Origin: Stenopsyche tienmushanensis
Lineage: Eukaryota; Arthropoda; Insecta; Trichoptera; Stenopsychidae
DNA length: 64,000 nt
Direction of reading: 5' to 3'
NCBI GenBank assembly: GCA_008973525.1
Contig: WACJ01000522.1
Span: 1,736,001 to 1,800,000, forward strand
This document shows positions 1 through 11,553 of the stretch, in pieces; the first letter of the stretch is position 1, and the number at the start of each line of letters is the position of its first letter. The notes below the pieces were generated by a model. It made no database searches. It was not told the DNA's origin and saw nothing but the letters and a program-made list of their open reading frames with translations. The translations under genes and the position numbers were made by a program.

Positions 1-1
1 A

Positions 2-460
2 AATAGTTATTTATTCATAAGAGAAGTGGGAGGTGAGATGTCTCCTCTGTGGAGGCACTATTTCAACGATATTAAAAAGGTGATTTTCGTAGTAGACACT
101 TCAAATTTGTGTCAAATATCGGCAGCTGGTGTTCTTCTTTACACATTGCTGGCAGAACCAAAACTAAAAAATTGCAAGGTGTTTATTCTCAATTTTTTTT
201 TAGTGTAATAGATGATAGCTTTGATACTTAATACTGATTGATTTAAATTTATTTTTCAGTTTCTGCTTGTACTTACTAAAATGGATGTGGCTTATCGGCA
301 AATGAGAAACGAGGCTTTGCTCATGTTACAATTGAAAAGACTGCAGAAAGAGATTAAGCAAAACATAACAGTTCTCGAAGCGTCTGCAATCAACGGCGAA
401 GGAATGGATAAATTGTATGAATGGGTGACGGGAATAAAAAAAGTAGAAACCTTATATTAA
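2..460 (+). CDS. ARL16: ARL16-like small GTPase, last two exons (5' part outside window)
   Basis: This is the C-terminal part of an ADP-ribosylation-factor-like GTPase closest to ARL16. Exon A (2-178, open through the left edge) encodes the switch II region: IREVGGEMSPLWRHYF resembles the ARL16 pattern IRELGG.M.P.W..Y. It continues with the beta-strand VIFVVDTSN. A phase-0 intron at 179-259 has a GT donor after AAG and an ATTTTTCAG acceptor. Exon B (260-460) restores the G4 box as TKMD at the start and carries QNITVLEASAINGEGMDKL, matching the ARL16 G5 region (QNIT..E.SA..G.G). It ends with TAA at 458-460. The P-loop and switch I lie outside the window. ARL16 is an atypical ARF-family member, linked in mammals to RIG-I regulation and cilia; the role here is inferred by homology only. 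The downstream neighbour is convergent. Confidence 0.85.
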
Positions 461-618
461 ATTATTTGTTATGAAGATCTCGTCTTCGAATAGAGTTTTT
501 TGTTAAAATTTAAGAGTTGCAAGTTTTTAAATGCGATTGCATTTTTCAATACTTATATTGACTCAATGCGTTTAGTACTTTTCCATTGACTAATTGTTTT
601 TTTTTTCTTTTTGAAAAT

Positions 619-628
619 AATAAATAAA
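619..628 (+). terminator. Candidate poly(A) signals of the ARL16-like gene
   Basis: Two overlapping AATAAA hexamers (619-624 and 623-628) lie about 160 bp past the stop codon. They fall inside the left edge of the mariner relic: the same AATAAAAAATATC string occurs in the second mariner copy near 7263. The hexamers are seen directly; their use as a cleavage signal is inferred. Confidence 0.45.
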
Positions 629-760
629 AAATATCTCACACGCGTCCTAAAAAGCTGAAACCATGAACATGCCTGTAGATGAAACTGTCTTCACTTTCTT
701 TAGAGCCGATTCTCTCCTTTTAGTCCATTGTTTTGACTGTTACTTTGTCTCAGATGGGTG

Positions 761-1151
761 TTAGACTCCACGATGCCTACCAATAACACTTACGCCCACG
801 GGCAACGGTTTGAACCCTTGGAGTAACGATGCGGAGTAAAAGTGCGCAAAAGTAGCCTCGTCAGTTTGTAGCCCAGCTAACATGAGTTGGATCGTGAGTG
901 ACTAAAGGAGTGTGTGGAACAGCCGATTACAGTAGTCGGTGGAGACTGTGTCAAAAGCTCAGAACTATCCTCAGCAGCCTAGACATATAAGGGAGAACGG
1001 TTTTAGGCTGTTCGAATGGTGACTCATCTCCATGACTAGGTACTACAAATGACTGAACCGATATGAGTACCATGGAGAAGGGGTAGCCCATGCAGTCCGT
1101 CAACTGCTGTAGTCCCCTTCAAACTGAGATTGGTCTGTTGTCTGTTCCTTA
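761..1151. repeat. 391-bp insertion inside mariner copy 1, unknown family
   Basis: The mariner sequence is interrupted between GTCTCAGATGGGTG (747-760) and GTCTCAGGTGTG (1152-1163), an imperfect direct duplication that looks like an aged target-site duplication. The second mariner copy (around 7387-7410) has no insertion here. The insert is richer in GC than its surroundings. It contains a B-box-like GGTTTGAACCC (about 809-819) and a bulged hairpin at about 1077-1120 with GAAGGGG/CCCCTTC and GCAGT/ACTGC stems. No long ORF and no poly(A) tail are seen. A SINE or a LINE 3' fragment is possible; I do not recognise the family. Confidence 0.6.
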
Positions 1152-1632
1152 GTCTCAGGTGTGAAGTAATGGATCTGTGTTTCAGTCATGCAAAAACTCA
1201 ACTTTACAGCAGTGAAACATTGCCAAACATTCAATTGAAACATCCTCACTGCATCTGGATTTTCTTCACTATTTCTGGCATACTTACGTGATAGACCACT
1301 GCGATGTTTAAATTCTGCAATTCAATATTTTACTATTGCAAACGAAGGAGCAGACTCCCCGAGAGTAGAATCTAGCTCGGCTTTGATATTGCTTGAATTG
1401 AGACCTTTCAAATAAAAGTATTGTATCACATAAAGATGACCAATTTTTTCCATGTGTACAAATTTACTGAGAACTTTAACTGACTTTAATCAAACAAATA
1501 TTAAACAATTCACCCTTTTTTATATTTGAAATTTAAGCATATAAAGTTTGTGCTTTCTATCATAGTGTATTTTTTTTAAACAGCGACTGCCATCTATACG
1601 TTAGGTCGAGTGCGTCTAGGACTACCTGTGTA

Positions 1633-3609
1633 GCTTGTAATTTCTATTATGACTACTTTTTTAATTAACTTTCCTTGGAAAATGCTTTTATTGCGGGCTT
1701 AAGATAAATAGCATTTGTTAATTTATATGTAATTTTGAACAAATTTAATTTTATTCAAACTTCCATACATATTCTATAAGCTGAAACTTCACCAGCAGTT
1801 GTTTTCATGCACAATACAAGATGTAAAGTAAAAAATTTTTTTTTTTTATTGAGTTTTAATTTATTTTCCATGTAATTAATATGTATCTTTTTTTAAATAT
1901 ATAAGCAGAGATTCACATATAAATGTTGTCATTGAGAAGAGATAAAATAAATTGACAATTTGCATACAATTTCAGTCTTCAGCGTACTCGTAAGAATATC
2001 CACCAACTTGCATTTAGCACCATCAATCATTAATTGAACATTTTTTATTCCGCCGGTTATTTTTATGGTAAAATTGAGTATTAAATAAATGAGATAATAT
2101 AAATATGTTCTGATTCGTGTAAAAGGTTCTATAGAAAAATAATGACTATTGTGATCACTGATCGATGGAAAAAATAGTCTGTACGCTTCAACTTTTCTCT
2201 TGTAGAAGTGTTAGGGTAGATTTTTTTAATTAAAATGTGAAACTATAGAAGGGTATAGATTGTTCATTTACAAATTTATGAAATCTATGTTTTAACATTA
2301 GAACAGTTCGAATTTTGATATGTTTTACTTTGTTTTACAATTATAATGAATTTTTTTCAATTCTTTGGATTCATCGAGAGACAAATTTTTTAACTATCCA
2401 ATTTCCAATACATATTTCATTCGATAGAATTAATTTTAATCGCTCTTATTTTTCTTAAATTTGGCTTATATACACTATGCGAATAAAATCGAAGTCTTAG
2501 GCGTAAACGTTAATTAAAATTTACAAAAAAAGTAAATACTATGATTGCAAATATGGAGATCGAAAAATTCACAATTCTTTAAATAATAGAATACAGAATT
2601 TAATTAATTTAAGTATATACACAAATAAAACTAATTATATTTTAATTACATAGAGTTGGCCTTACAAGGAACTTAAAACGCTAAGGAGCTATGACTTATT
2701 TATATTATATGAAAGGAAATCTTTGTATGATAATGAAGCGATTTCATTAATATTTTCCTACTATACAACTGTTATTAAAATATCATTTTTGTAATTATAC
2801 TTAGAAGTTAAAAACATTTAAAAGAAAGTTTGCTTTCAATATGTGATTCAGGCAAATACGTACAGCATTTGTTCAAAATTTCAAACGTCGAACGCTCGCT
2901 CGCTACTTGATATTGTATTATTATTTTAAAATATATTTTATTTTGTAGAGTTTCTTATAAATATCAACTTTGATTTCAAACATATGTCTACAATTTCATT
3001 TGCTATTTTCAAATAGTAAAAATAGTGTGTATCTATATAGAGGCAACGCGCCGAGTTTCTTTCCGGCTGCTGCTCGGCTTTGAAAAATAAAATGGATACA
3101 ATCTAAAAACAAATTTAGCCAAGGGAATATATTTTATATTAAAAAAATATATTATCAATATTGCGTTAATATTTTAAATCGACGCTACATTATGTCATCT
3201 ACTAATGCTTATCGGACAATATTTAACATAAGCTATACGTTTGTCACTTTACAGGTAGCAAAGAAAATGAAAACACATGGAATCGTTACCAATTACAACG
3301 AGTTATTAAAGCATTTCGAAGACTAATTATTTTCACTAATCAATACACCAAATGTTTAATAATGTCAAAAGCAATTTAATATGCACGCTTGTAATCATGA
3401 TCGTCGGAGAGATCCGACAAGTTGTGAAATTGTACATTTTGTGAATGATTCTATTTGAATAACAATATTGGCACAAGTTTGATATTCTAAAACTATTATA
3501 AAAATAATTTTATTTTGATCTGTTATTTGAGCTCGAAGCGAAGATGAGGAATCACATTTTTAATAGAAAAATATTCATGTTATTCGTATATAATTGAATT
3601 TGTATACGT
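1633..3609. other. AT-rich non-coding sequence between convergent genes
   Basis: No supported ORF or recognisable element. The right part is expected to hold the 3' UTR of the coiled-coil gene that ends at 3610, but no single poly(A) signal can be chosen. Confidence 0.6.
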
Positions 3610-5335
3610 TCATGCGTAACTCTGAGCTTGATCTAACGATATGCCTGCTAGTTTGTTTCCTTTTTCGACCCAGTTTCTCAGTCTTCCTCTTAATTCTTCG
3701 AGGCTCTTCGATTTAGCTTTGTTTATTCGTTTGTATTTGACGTCTTTCGGTTTGGTAACGCTTCTGTGGTTCGACATGACTCTGTTGTACGTCGTGACTT
3801 GGTTGCCTCGCTTCTCCGGACCTTCGTCCAGGAGGGAACCTCCGTCCAGGACGTGACTGTCGGAGAGGTTGTCGTCGGAGGAGGCCAAGTTGGAGATCTG
3901 TCGCTTGGGAACGTAACTGTAGGCCCAGGACGCCCTTTGGCGGAGATCTCCCGGGTCGTCTGCCTCCGGGACATTCGGGCGAGGCTTGAGATAGTCGCTG
4001 CTGATCTTCTCACTCCTCATCTTGAAGTTATCCCTCCTGTTCTGCGCGAGACTCGAGGCGTTGGCGTCTTCCGCGTCCGAGGGGTTGACGTCCTTTTCGG
4101 TGCTGTTCTGCGCACTCAGCTTGCTAGAGTTCCCATCACCATCGGGCTCTTCTTCGACGCTGTACACCGTCTCGAGGATCTCCGGGCGTCGCAGGAAGCC
4201 GTTGGACCTCCGTACGGACGTGTACTTGAGATTGGGGTCTATCGCGTCCGATATGGACCTCACCACGGTCACGGAATCGGCCGGCGTCGATCTAAACCTG
4301 GGTAGCATCTGCGACATGCCATAGTCTGCATCCGCATCCTCCATGATGACCGCCGAATCCGAGTCGTTCAAGGAGTCGAAGTCGGCTACCAGGTTCGTCT
4401 CGTTGATGAGGTCTCTGTAGTCCACGATCGGATGTGCCGGCTCTAGACCGTTGTCGAGCAGCTTGTTGTTGAGCGACTCTATCGTCCTCTGCTGTCGCAT
4501 TATTATAGTCTCTCTCTGGGAGAGAAGAGCCGTTATCTCCTTCTGCTTTCTTATCAGCCGGGATTCGAACAGGAGCAACTGGCTGGATAGCGATTTCAGC
4601 TGTTCTCCCTTTTCTCTCTGGACTCTCGATACGAGATCCTCTTGAATTTTATGCGCTCGTCTCCATATCAACAGTTGATGAGCCTGCGCTCTGTATCGCA
4701 TTCGGAAATCCCTGAAAAAATAAACACATATCAGATTATTATGTTATATTTGTAGCGAACATACTAACAAAAAGTATTTATTTATCTATATATAAATATA
4801 AAAATGGATATTTGTGGTCTGTTTGTGTTGTATACACTCCTATACCATTAATCCGATTACGATGAAACTTTGGGGAATTGTTGTGAGCATACCACCGAAG
4901 GTTTTCGAATTAGCACAATCATTGTTTGTGTGCGGAATTTGTTTTGCGAGACGTTTAGCGGATGCACCATGTTTGCGCATATTGGTCTGGTGAAGTGAAG
5001 CTGTGGCAATGGGGACGGGGAGAAGAAGGATGCGCGCGCAATATGGCAGTTTAGCTCTGCTCACGGGAGAGAGGGAGACAGCCGATCTGCTTTTGGAAGG
5101 CTTTCAGCTCGCACTACACGTAGTCTGAAGCCATATACCATGCTCGGAAGTCGATGTGAGGTTATGGGAGTGTTCGGAGGACCAAACATTTTTCTAGTCT
5201 ACTAAAATTATTTAAAATTACCTTATAATTTTTCTAGCTTCTTCTAGGGATTGTGCTTCGTTGGGTTGATCAGTGAGAGACGCCGCCATCGAAATGTCCG
5301 GTTCAGTAGGGCTGTTCAGGGCCGACTCGCTCCGG
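3610..5335 (-). CDS. Coiled-coil protein, last two coding exons (partial; continues to the right)
   Basis: Two exons join cleanly. The penultimate exon (5335-5222) follows a TATTTTTAG acceptor, encodes SESALNSPTEPDISM...EEARKIIR, and ends at an AG|GTAA donor. The terminal exon (4711-3610) follows TTTTTTCAG and continues DFRMRYRAQAHQLLIWRRAH. The splice falls within an Arg codon (AG|G). The intron is 4712-5221. The terminal exon (about 367 codons) starts with a roughly 70-residue heptad-like helix (KIQEDLVSRVQREKGEQLKS, then RKQKEITALLSQRETIIMRQ), a predicted coiled coil. A long Ser/Asp/Glu-rich, probably disordered, stretch follows, then a basic C-terminal block with KSKSLEELRGRLRNWVEKG. Codon use and GC are clearly above the flanks, and the whole exon is open. 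It resembles uncharacterised conserved insect coiled-coil proteins; I cannot name it securely. Upstream exons lie beyond 5336, possibly outside the window. Confidence 0.85.
4785..5135 (+). mobile_element. Non-autonomous Helitron-like element in the coiled-coil gene intron
   Basis: It starts ATCTATATATAAATATAAAAA followed by the TTTGTTTGT-type text and ACCATTAATCCGATTACGAT, as in common insect Helitron-derived repeats. A second copy lies at 33131-33381, sharing TTTTGCGAGACGTTTAGCGG and GATGCACCATGTT. Both end in a hairpin in which (T)TCAG and CTGAA pair around CGC(A/G)CTACACGTAG. The canonical CTRR end is not clear, so the family assignment is moderate. Confidence 0.55.
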
Positions 5336-5697
5336 CTAAAAATAAAACCAACGGTTAAACTTTAGTATATTTGCTTAAAAAGTTCAATATATTTATTTGA
5401 TTCACTGGCCTCCCTTGTATTCTATAAAACCATATGCGGTGGTTAATGTTTACGCACATACAAAGGGAATATTTGAGGGCGTAAGGGCTGAACAACTGGA
5501 ATGTGACCCGCAAAACGTATCAAAAAAAGTTACGAAATCTGTTTATCTTTGTTTCATTATATATGTTTTAAACCCATTAATCGCGATATTGAATGAAGCG
5601 CTCGTTGAGGCTCATAAGACCCTTGAATTTGGTCCGAAAAATATGGTAATCAATATAATATATGAAGCGCAGAAAATGCATACATGTTGAATGCATT

Positions 5698-5745
5698 CCG
5701 AGTCTGTAGTCTGTGAGACTAATGATTAGTGATCTAGGGTTGATA
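5698..5745. repeat. Short dispersed dyad repeat, copy 1
   Basis: AGTCTGTGAGACTAATGATT and then AGTGATCTAGGGTT. It contains the perfect dyad ACTAAT-G-ATTAGT. Close copies are at about 35655-35690 (reverse orientation) and 43077-43120, with a diverged one near 41650-41705. Confidence 0.6.
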
Positions 5746-5766
5746 TTCTAATTTTGGCGATATTAA

Positions 5767-5897
5767 CCTTTCTTGTTCTATGCTAAAAACACCCACGCGC
5801 TCCGATGATATGTATTTGATACACCATATGAAAAGTGATTTAAAACTCAACATTATTAGAGTCGAGTTGTAGTAAATACATCACAGGGAAGGAAAGG
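5767..5897. mobile_element. 131-bp TTAA-flanked MITE (piggyBac-like)
   Basis: Bounded by TTAA at 5763-5766 and 5898-5901, with inverted ends CCTTTCTTG and GGAAGGAAAGG. The interior contains ATGATATGTATTTGATACAC and the core TAGAGTCGAGTTGTAGTAAA, which recurs in eight places in the window. The TTAA target and CCTTTC ends suggest a piggyBac-type MITE; no transposase is encoded. Confidence 0.65.
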
Positions 5898-5901
5898 TTA
5901 A

Positions 5902-6611
5902 ATGCTAGATGCAAATTGGCCGCAAGTAGCATTTTTTTCATGTGTTTTTATTTGCTTGAAGCATCGATACAATAGCAATAAAATATATTTATTAACGTTA
6001 TATGAATACATATATATAAATATAGTGGAAAACCTCATTTAACGATATGTTTGTGTTTAATTTTGTCGAGTGAGGGTCGTGTGAAAAGTCGCATTGGTGT
6101 CTTTCAACGCTGCTCTATTGCAACGAGCAAAATAAACAGGACGTTATTTCGCCGGGATTGACCAAACGACGTTTTTGTTTTTGTTGTTTTATCTTTATTC
6201 TCTTTTTGGCGCGAGAAAGGGAATTTCAGCAGCTATATGTGTCATTTAAAAAAATATAAAACATCAGTACTGAGTCCACACCGGAGGGGTGCTTGCTCGC
6301 TTTTCCGGATACGCGAAAGTAACAGCGTCCTGAACAAACACAGTTTTTTGTACGTTTTCCGAGGGAAATTAATTAGCAGGGTAAAGTCCGTGGTATCCTT
6401 GTTTACCCCGCCGGTGTTCAACGTCGAACGGAAGCGGAAACGGAAGTGGATCTCGCTGTCGCTTTGTGATCGGATTTCGACACTTCATACTTATGTATTC
6501 GCTGATTAAACTAGGTGATACAATAGACATCGACTATCGGATTTTTTAAAATTATTTTCTAGATAATCCTTTCAAAATCCTAACATTATAATAAGCTTAG
6601 ACTTTTCCTAG
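5902..6611. other. Non-coding stretch with one unexplained moderately GC-rich block
   Basis: At 6060-6500 the GC content rises and a 90-codon open frame exists on the + strand (6237-6509). It has no recognised motif and no clear splice sites. It could be a conserved intronic or regulatory segment; no gene is claimed. Confidence 0.4.
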
Positions 6612-7011
6612 TGTAACGTTGAGGCGGGTGCAGAGTCAACAGGGGGCCGCCTTCACGTGCTCGTCGGGATGGCCGCGCTAGCGCGCAGGCCCGTTCTTCT
6701 AGCGAGCCGTGATGTTGTTGGACAAATGGATGGGAATAGAAGGGTGTCGAATAGAAAGATTCTTTCCTCTAAATAAGTATTTTTTTCCACACGAGAGAGA
6801 GAGAGATCTGGCTGCAGGAAGGACGACCTCCCGCAGTCAAGGCTAACCGACGACTCTCCTGACTCCCGCCTACTGCGCGTCACTACCCAACCGGCAACGG
6901 TGCACGCGCAAGAAGCGATTGGTCGGAATGCAGGTGGAATGTCTTCGCAGGGCCACAAGAGATGGCGCTGTTAAAATAACACATTGCACCCGAAGAGAGA
7001 TGAAAGATGTC
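6612..7011 (+). repeat. Solo-LTR-like repeat, copy 1
   Basis: It begins TGTAACGTTGAGGCGGGTGC and runs through GAGAGATCTGGCTGCAGGA, GACTCCCGCC and GATGGCGCTGTTAAAATAAC, where it meets mariner copy 2. Sister copies are at 11150-11418, 23564-23850 and 56815-57176. The complete copy at 23564 has TG...CA ends and a 4-bp duplication, which supports a solo LTR. The right end is truncated here. Confidence 0.55.
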
Positions 7012-7856
7012 GCTTCATTTTTGGCAAATCTTTTACGGGGTACTCTTAAACGAAAAAAATCCGAGGGGGCTAAATCTAACGAATAGGGTACAATTCTTCA
7101 ACTTTAATTCATTGATTTTGGACACCATTGGTGCGTTGTCTTGATGAAACAATACTTTCTTTTTAGCCAAATGCAGCCGTTCTTTTGATTTCATCACTCA
7201 AACATTGCAATAAGTTCGCACAATACTCGCCATTAATTGTTTTCCCATTTTGTAGATAATCAATAAAAAATATCTTATACGTATCTCAAAAAAAAAAATG
7301 ACACGCCATGAACATGCCTGTAGATGAAAATGTCTCTCACTTTCTTTGGAGTCAATTTTTTCCTTTTAGTCCATTGTTTTGACTGTTATTTTGTATCAGA
7401 TGTGTAGTGATGGACTCATGTTTCATCCATGGTTATGAATTGACGTAAAAACCCGGCTTTATTGCTGTGAAACATCGCCAAACACTCGATCGAAACATCC
7501 TCATGATACTGTTTTTGTTTTGCATTGTGAGCAAACGCGGCACCTATCTTGCGCACAGCTTTCTCATGTCCAAATTTTCAATCAATATGCGATGTACAGC
7601 ACTTTTTGAAATGCCTATTATGTCTGAGCTTTCAGTCGACGGTCATCCGATACCATTTTGTGGATTTTTTCATCATCTCTAGCGACCTCATTTGGTCAAC
7701 CGCTGCGATGTTCGTCTTGGCTGCTCGTACGGCCTCTTTTAAACTCTGCCATCTAATATTTTACTGTTACAAATGCAGGTACTTTCTACCATAGTTTTTT
7801 TTAATACAACAACCCTCATCTATACGTTAAGATGGGTACTTCTGGGACTACCTTCG
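7012..7856 (-). mobile_element. Mariner relic, copy 2
   Basis: Read on the minus strand from the terminus at 7856 (next to TA 7857-7858) leftwards. The HTH block is GISKSAVHRILIENLDMRKL then CAR.VPRLLT. Then come FITMDETWVHHYTSDTK (first catalytic Asp), a K..GKTINGEYCANLLQCL stretch, and near the left edge DLAPSDFF followed by KRFAKNEA. The third catalytic block is damaged, and there are several stops and frameshifts. It is the same family as the relics at 614-1630, 15365-15512, 37785-37990, 48674-48778 and 55418-55830. It is non-functional. Confidence 0.85.
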
Positions 7857-7858
7857 TA

Positions 7859-10800
7859 TGACACCATATTAGGATTCAGTTTTGTCTGACTCCGTATATA
7901 TCCTAACTTGTGAATATTATTATATATTTGCAGACTTTTCCATTGGAATCAGAACTTTCAGCATTAATAGCATCAATCATCACTTCAATATACGTTGTTC
8001 ATTTCCGAATCCTAGTTTAAAATTCATTTTTAATCTAAAACGTAGATTGGAAAATATTCACAGCCTATATTTTGAAATATGCATTTCAGCATAACGTAGA
8101 TCAGAGCTTCTATTATTTTTATTTTCAGCCATTTGTATTGATTTTCAAAACATAATTAAAAATATACTGACATAAGTAACACAAGGATGCCATTAATGTC
8201 AACATTCGTCTAATTACACCATTGTCGTTGGTTTATTTAATGATGTTATTTTATTGAGGTTGAACTACATTTTAGTCGGTAATCATGTCAATAGCAGAAC
8301 ACGATTTTTATCACGACATGCATTCACTGCTGCATATTATTGCATGAGTGCATTGAAAATACGTGCAATAATAGCAACATTAAACGCAAGCACAAAATAT
8401 TATACATATGTTAATAAATAATATGTTTTTAGCATTTGAGCTATCCTTATTCAAATGAGCGAATATAGCTTTTGGACCATTAGATTTCGTTCCAGACGGT
8501 ATGGGGACTCTCCTCCGTGCTTAAATTGAAAACGAACAAGTTTAACGCAAAATTTCGTCCAAATCGTAGTGCAAATCAATTTAAAAGACTAATTGGGAAA
8601 TCGGAAGATCTAATCAGCCATTGACGAAGTTCCGTGAAGGAGATTTGCTTTGATCCAATTAAAGATAAGGCTTCCCGTACAAATTCATCCACGATTTGCG
8701 ATAAATACCGTTCTCAAAAATATGCCTAGTAAACTTTTATATTCTTATAAAATCGCACCAAAGAGCAAAAGTGCCTTTTAATGTAATTTCAAATTTTCGC
8801 AAATCGTCTAGGGGCTGGACGAGACCGTGTTTTCTTTCGTTTTTATGTAGATTGAAAGATATCAAATTCTCAAAGACTCAAAAATATTTGAAAAAGCTTA
8901 TTGAGGGGTCATCTCATTTTGACGGTCCAATAAATAGGCAATTTTTTACACAGTAAATACACTGTATAATTAAATAAATATTTTCGGAACTTATTATGGC
9001 ACTCTTATATAATGCTAAAAAAATTAATTCGTAATTAAAAAATATATTTTATATCGTTTTTAAAACATCAAAATGGCATGTCAAAAATGATGCTAATTAT
9101 TAAGAACATATGTATAAAGTAAGCTCGTACAATTCCAGATCAATCGGCGACTTGGTTTTTCGAAATTCTTTCAACGCCATATCCAAAAATAACATTTATG
9201 AGTTTAAATACTTAAAAATTGTTGGAAAATAAAACATACTACTAAACAGCGATACCAATTCAATAAAGCAATCTTTCAGCTATCTCATCCTTGTCTTTTT
9301 TGGCTGATTTGGCGAAGTTCGAGAATATTCGGAGCTTCGGCGGTTGATAAGGCTTATAAGGCATCTGAATCGATTATGATTCCCATGACAACTATTATTC
9401 TTAAAATAGGTTCAAATCCTTCGTTAAAAATACAAACTGCAATATATATCGCGAATTTTAGTAGGTTTTTACCATAAAAAATAAGTTTCGGTATCAGAAA
9501 CCATACGCACGCACTATTTTGGGTATTCGAATCAAGGCATTTTCCAGTAAATTATCAGACGATAATTCTTCATAAATGGGTCTAAAGAATTGCTAAACTT
9601 CCTCGTTAAGAACGGGAGAATGCTTGTATAAATATTATCATCTTGTAGTTGCATGTTTTTGTCATTTGCATTAAGAATCTGCGCTTTTCTGAGGGGCTTC
9701 AATCAGTCAATCGTTACTATCCACTTGCTTATTCGCCTTTTTTAAATGCCTGTATTAACATTTTTTGACTTAATTTGCTTCCTTACTAAAACAAAGACAA
9801 GAAAGATTCCCAACAGGAACCTCTGGCCTGTAAATATAAATAGGTATAGGGACAAGCCTGCGACCGTAGCGGTTTCAGAGCCATTGGGGCGCAATCTGAT
9901 CGGATTTATTGTTTTGAGCGCATTTCGCGAATTATCCGTAAAGCATTGAAATCATCCGAATTTCTTCACCAAAATTATAGACTATATTCTTAGAGATACG
10001 TACGTTCGATAAATGAATTTTTAATGATACTTGATTAAATGCATCTTCCTGTTAATATATTTCTAAGCTATAATTATTTGTTGGGGTTAACTTTCCAAGC
10101 TTTAGTTGCTCCCTGAAGTAGTGTAATTCTTATCTCATCAAGCATTTTTACCGATCAAACTCACAAGCATTAGATAAGAGAAGATTGGTATATTTTGGAT
10201 GCTATAATAGAGTTTTATTTTCAGAAGTGATGCTCTCAATTCCTGACTAAGGGATCATATTTAGGTCAAAAGTCGAAAAGGACAACTCGTTCGAGAAGAG
10301 CCATGTACGGTTATATTTGCTCACAAATACTAGTCGGGAATGACCGCGAGCTATCTATCATAAATAATGGTTTGAAATGACGGTGCTTTATTATCTTCAC
10401 GAACATAAACTATAATATAGAGTGTCCGTTTTGGTGGTCAATCCTGAACTGCTTCAAATTCAAAATGGTGCCTTCGAATCGATACACAAATTGCCTGATA
10501 TCATTTTCGTGCAATTTTGATGCATTTGGAAAAAAATGCTTTTTGCAGAATATCTGCCCAATTACCTATAAATATACATTAAAACGATCGGTTGTGGTTG
10601 TGAAAGTTTTCGCACAACATTTTATCGGTTCAGCTGACTGTCAAGCTCGAGAGTATTTTGGTGTTGGCAAAATCGACATTTGGACCCGTTGTTAGGAAAA
10701 AAGATAGACAAGGCCGCCCAGAGACCTTCGAGTGCGTTTGGCGAATGAAAAGTTATTCTTTTTTGTAAGAATACAATTTATTAAAGCTTGTATTTGTTGT

Positions 10801-11149
10801 TGAGCCGATTTTTTTGACATCCAGTATTCAATCGTGGGAGATATATTTGGACAAGATTGAAGAAATAAATCAAATCTGATAAACATTAGCCAAATGTGGC
10901 CATAGTGGATTAGATTTGAAAGATCGGATTTCTGGTTTAATGGTTACCTGGTCCTGGTTCTACCGGATTAAGAAAAAACATATTTCCATTGCTTTAGGAA
11001 ATATTGGGCATCTTCTAAAAATATCAATGCAGGGGATTGTTGTCTATGTCTGGGGACTGCCTATTTAAATTAATAAAATGGATTATAATAGCAAAATTAG
11101 TTATTTTTGTTTATTTCTATAAACATTGGAGTTTATTCCAATCTATTTA
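7859..11149. other. AT-rich non-coding sequence
   Basis: No recognisable gene. Short open frames at 7882-8094, 8771-8956, 9746-9949, 10465-10695 and 10692-10886 lack motifs and splice context and are treated as chance. Confidence 0.55.
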
Positions 11150-11418
11150 TTCCGCACGAGAGAGATCTGGCTGCAGGAAGGACGACCTCCCGCAGCTAAG
11201 GCTAACTGACGACTGTCCCGACTCCCGCCTCCTGCACGTCACTACCCAACCGGCAACGGTGCACGCGCAAGAAGCGATCCGTCGCTATGCATGCGGAATG
11301 TCTCCGCAGGGCCACAAGAGATGGCGCTGTTAAAATAACACATTGCACCTGAAGAGAGATGGAAGATGTCGCTGTTAACAGCGTTACTATGTGGGGATGG
11401 TAAATCGCCCATGCTACA
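11150..11418 (+). repeat. Solo-LTR-like repeat, copy 2 (5' truncated)
   Basis: Shares GAGAGATCTGGCTGCAGGA, CTACCCAACCGGCAACGGTG, GCAGGGCCACAAGAGATGGC and AACACATTGCACCTGAAGAG with the other copies. It keeps the right terminus GATGGTAAATCGCCC...GCTACA ending at 11418. The left part is missing. Confidence 0.6.
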
Positions 11419-11553
11419 TCGCTATCAAAATAAATCACACAAATTGTAAGAACATTTGAATACTTTGAATCTTGTATTATAGAACCAGTCTCATTATGAT
11501 TATCGTCTTTCAAATACATTTACAGGTGAATCAAATATGTATGTATCTCTATT

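Larger units (their letters stand above)
614..1630 (-). mobile_element. Mariner relic, copy 1 (internally deleted, carries a 391-bp insertion)
   Basis: A decayed mariner-like element on the minus strand. The transposase start codon is at 1453-1451 and begins MEKIGHLYVIQYFYLKG, then KAELDSTLGESAPSF, the typical N-terminal helix-turn-helix region; an in-frame stop follows. The centre is deleted, and the reading resumes near QLNVWQCFTAVKL and ETQIHYFTPET (the motif around the first catalytic Asp, here degraded). The 5' terminal repeat lies at about 1590-1630 and ends next to TA (1631-1632). It matches the ends at 7856 and 37990. The other end is truncated at about 614, just after ARL16. No intact transposase remains. 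Confidence 0.8.

Noticed and set aside
799..830. tRNA gene or tRNA-derived SINE suggested by GGTTTGAACCC
   Set aside because: No A-box at the proper distance and no cloverleaf can be drawn; kept only as a note in the insertion entry.
3641..4645. Frames of 179, 100, 96 and 71 codons overlapping the coiled-coil exon
   Set aside because: Antisense or out-of-frame shadows of the 363-codon exon; no splice support.
6237..6509. 90-codon + frame in a GC-richer block
   Set aside because: No known motif, no convincing acceptor or donor; left as unexplained sequence.
6653..6958. 101-codon frame, and similar frames at 11202-11519, 23370-23780 and 56987-57208
   Set aside because: All are translations of the same GC-rich LTR-like repeat in differing frames; a non-coding repeat explains them.
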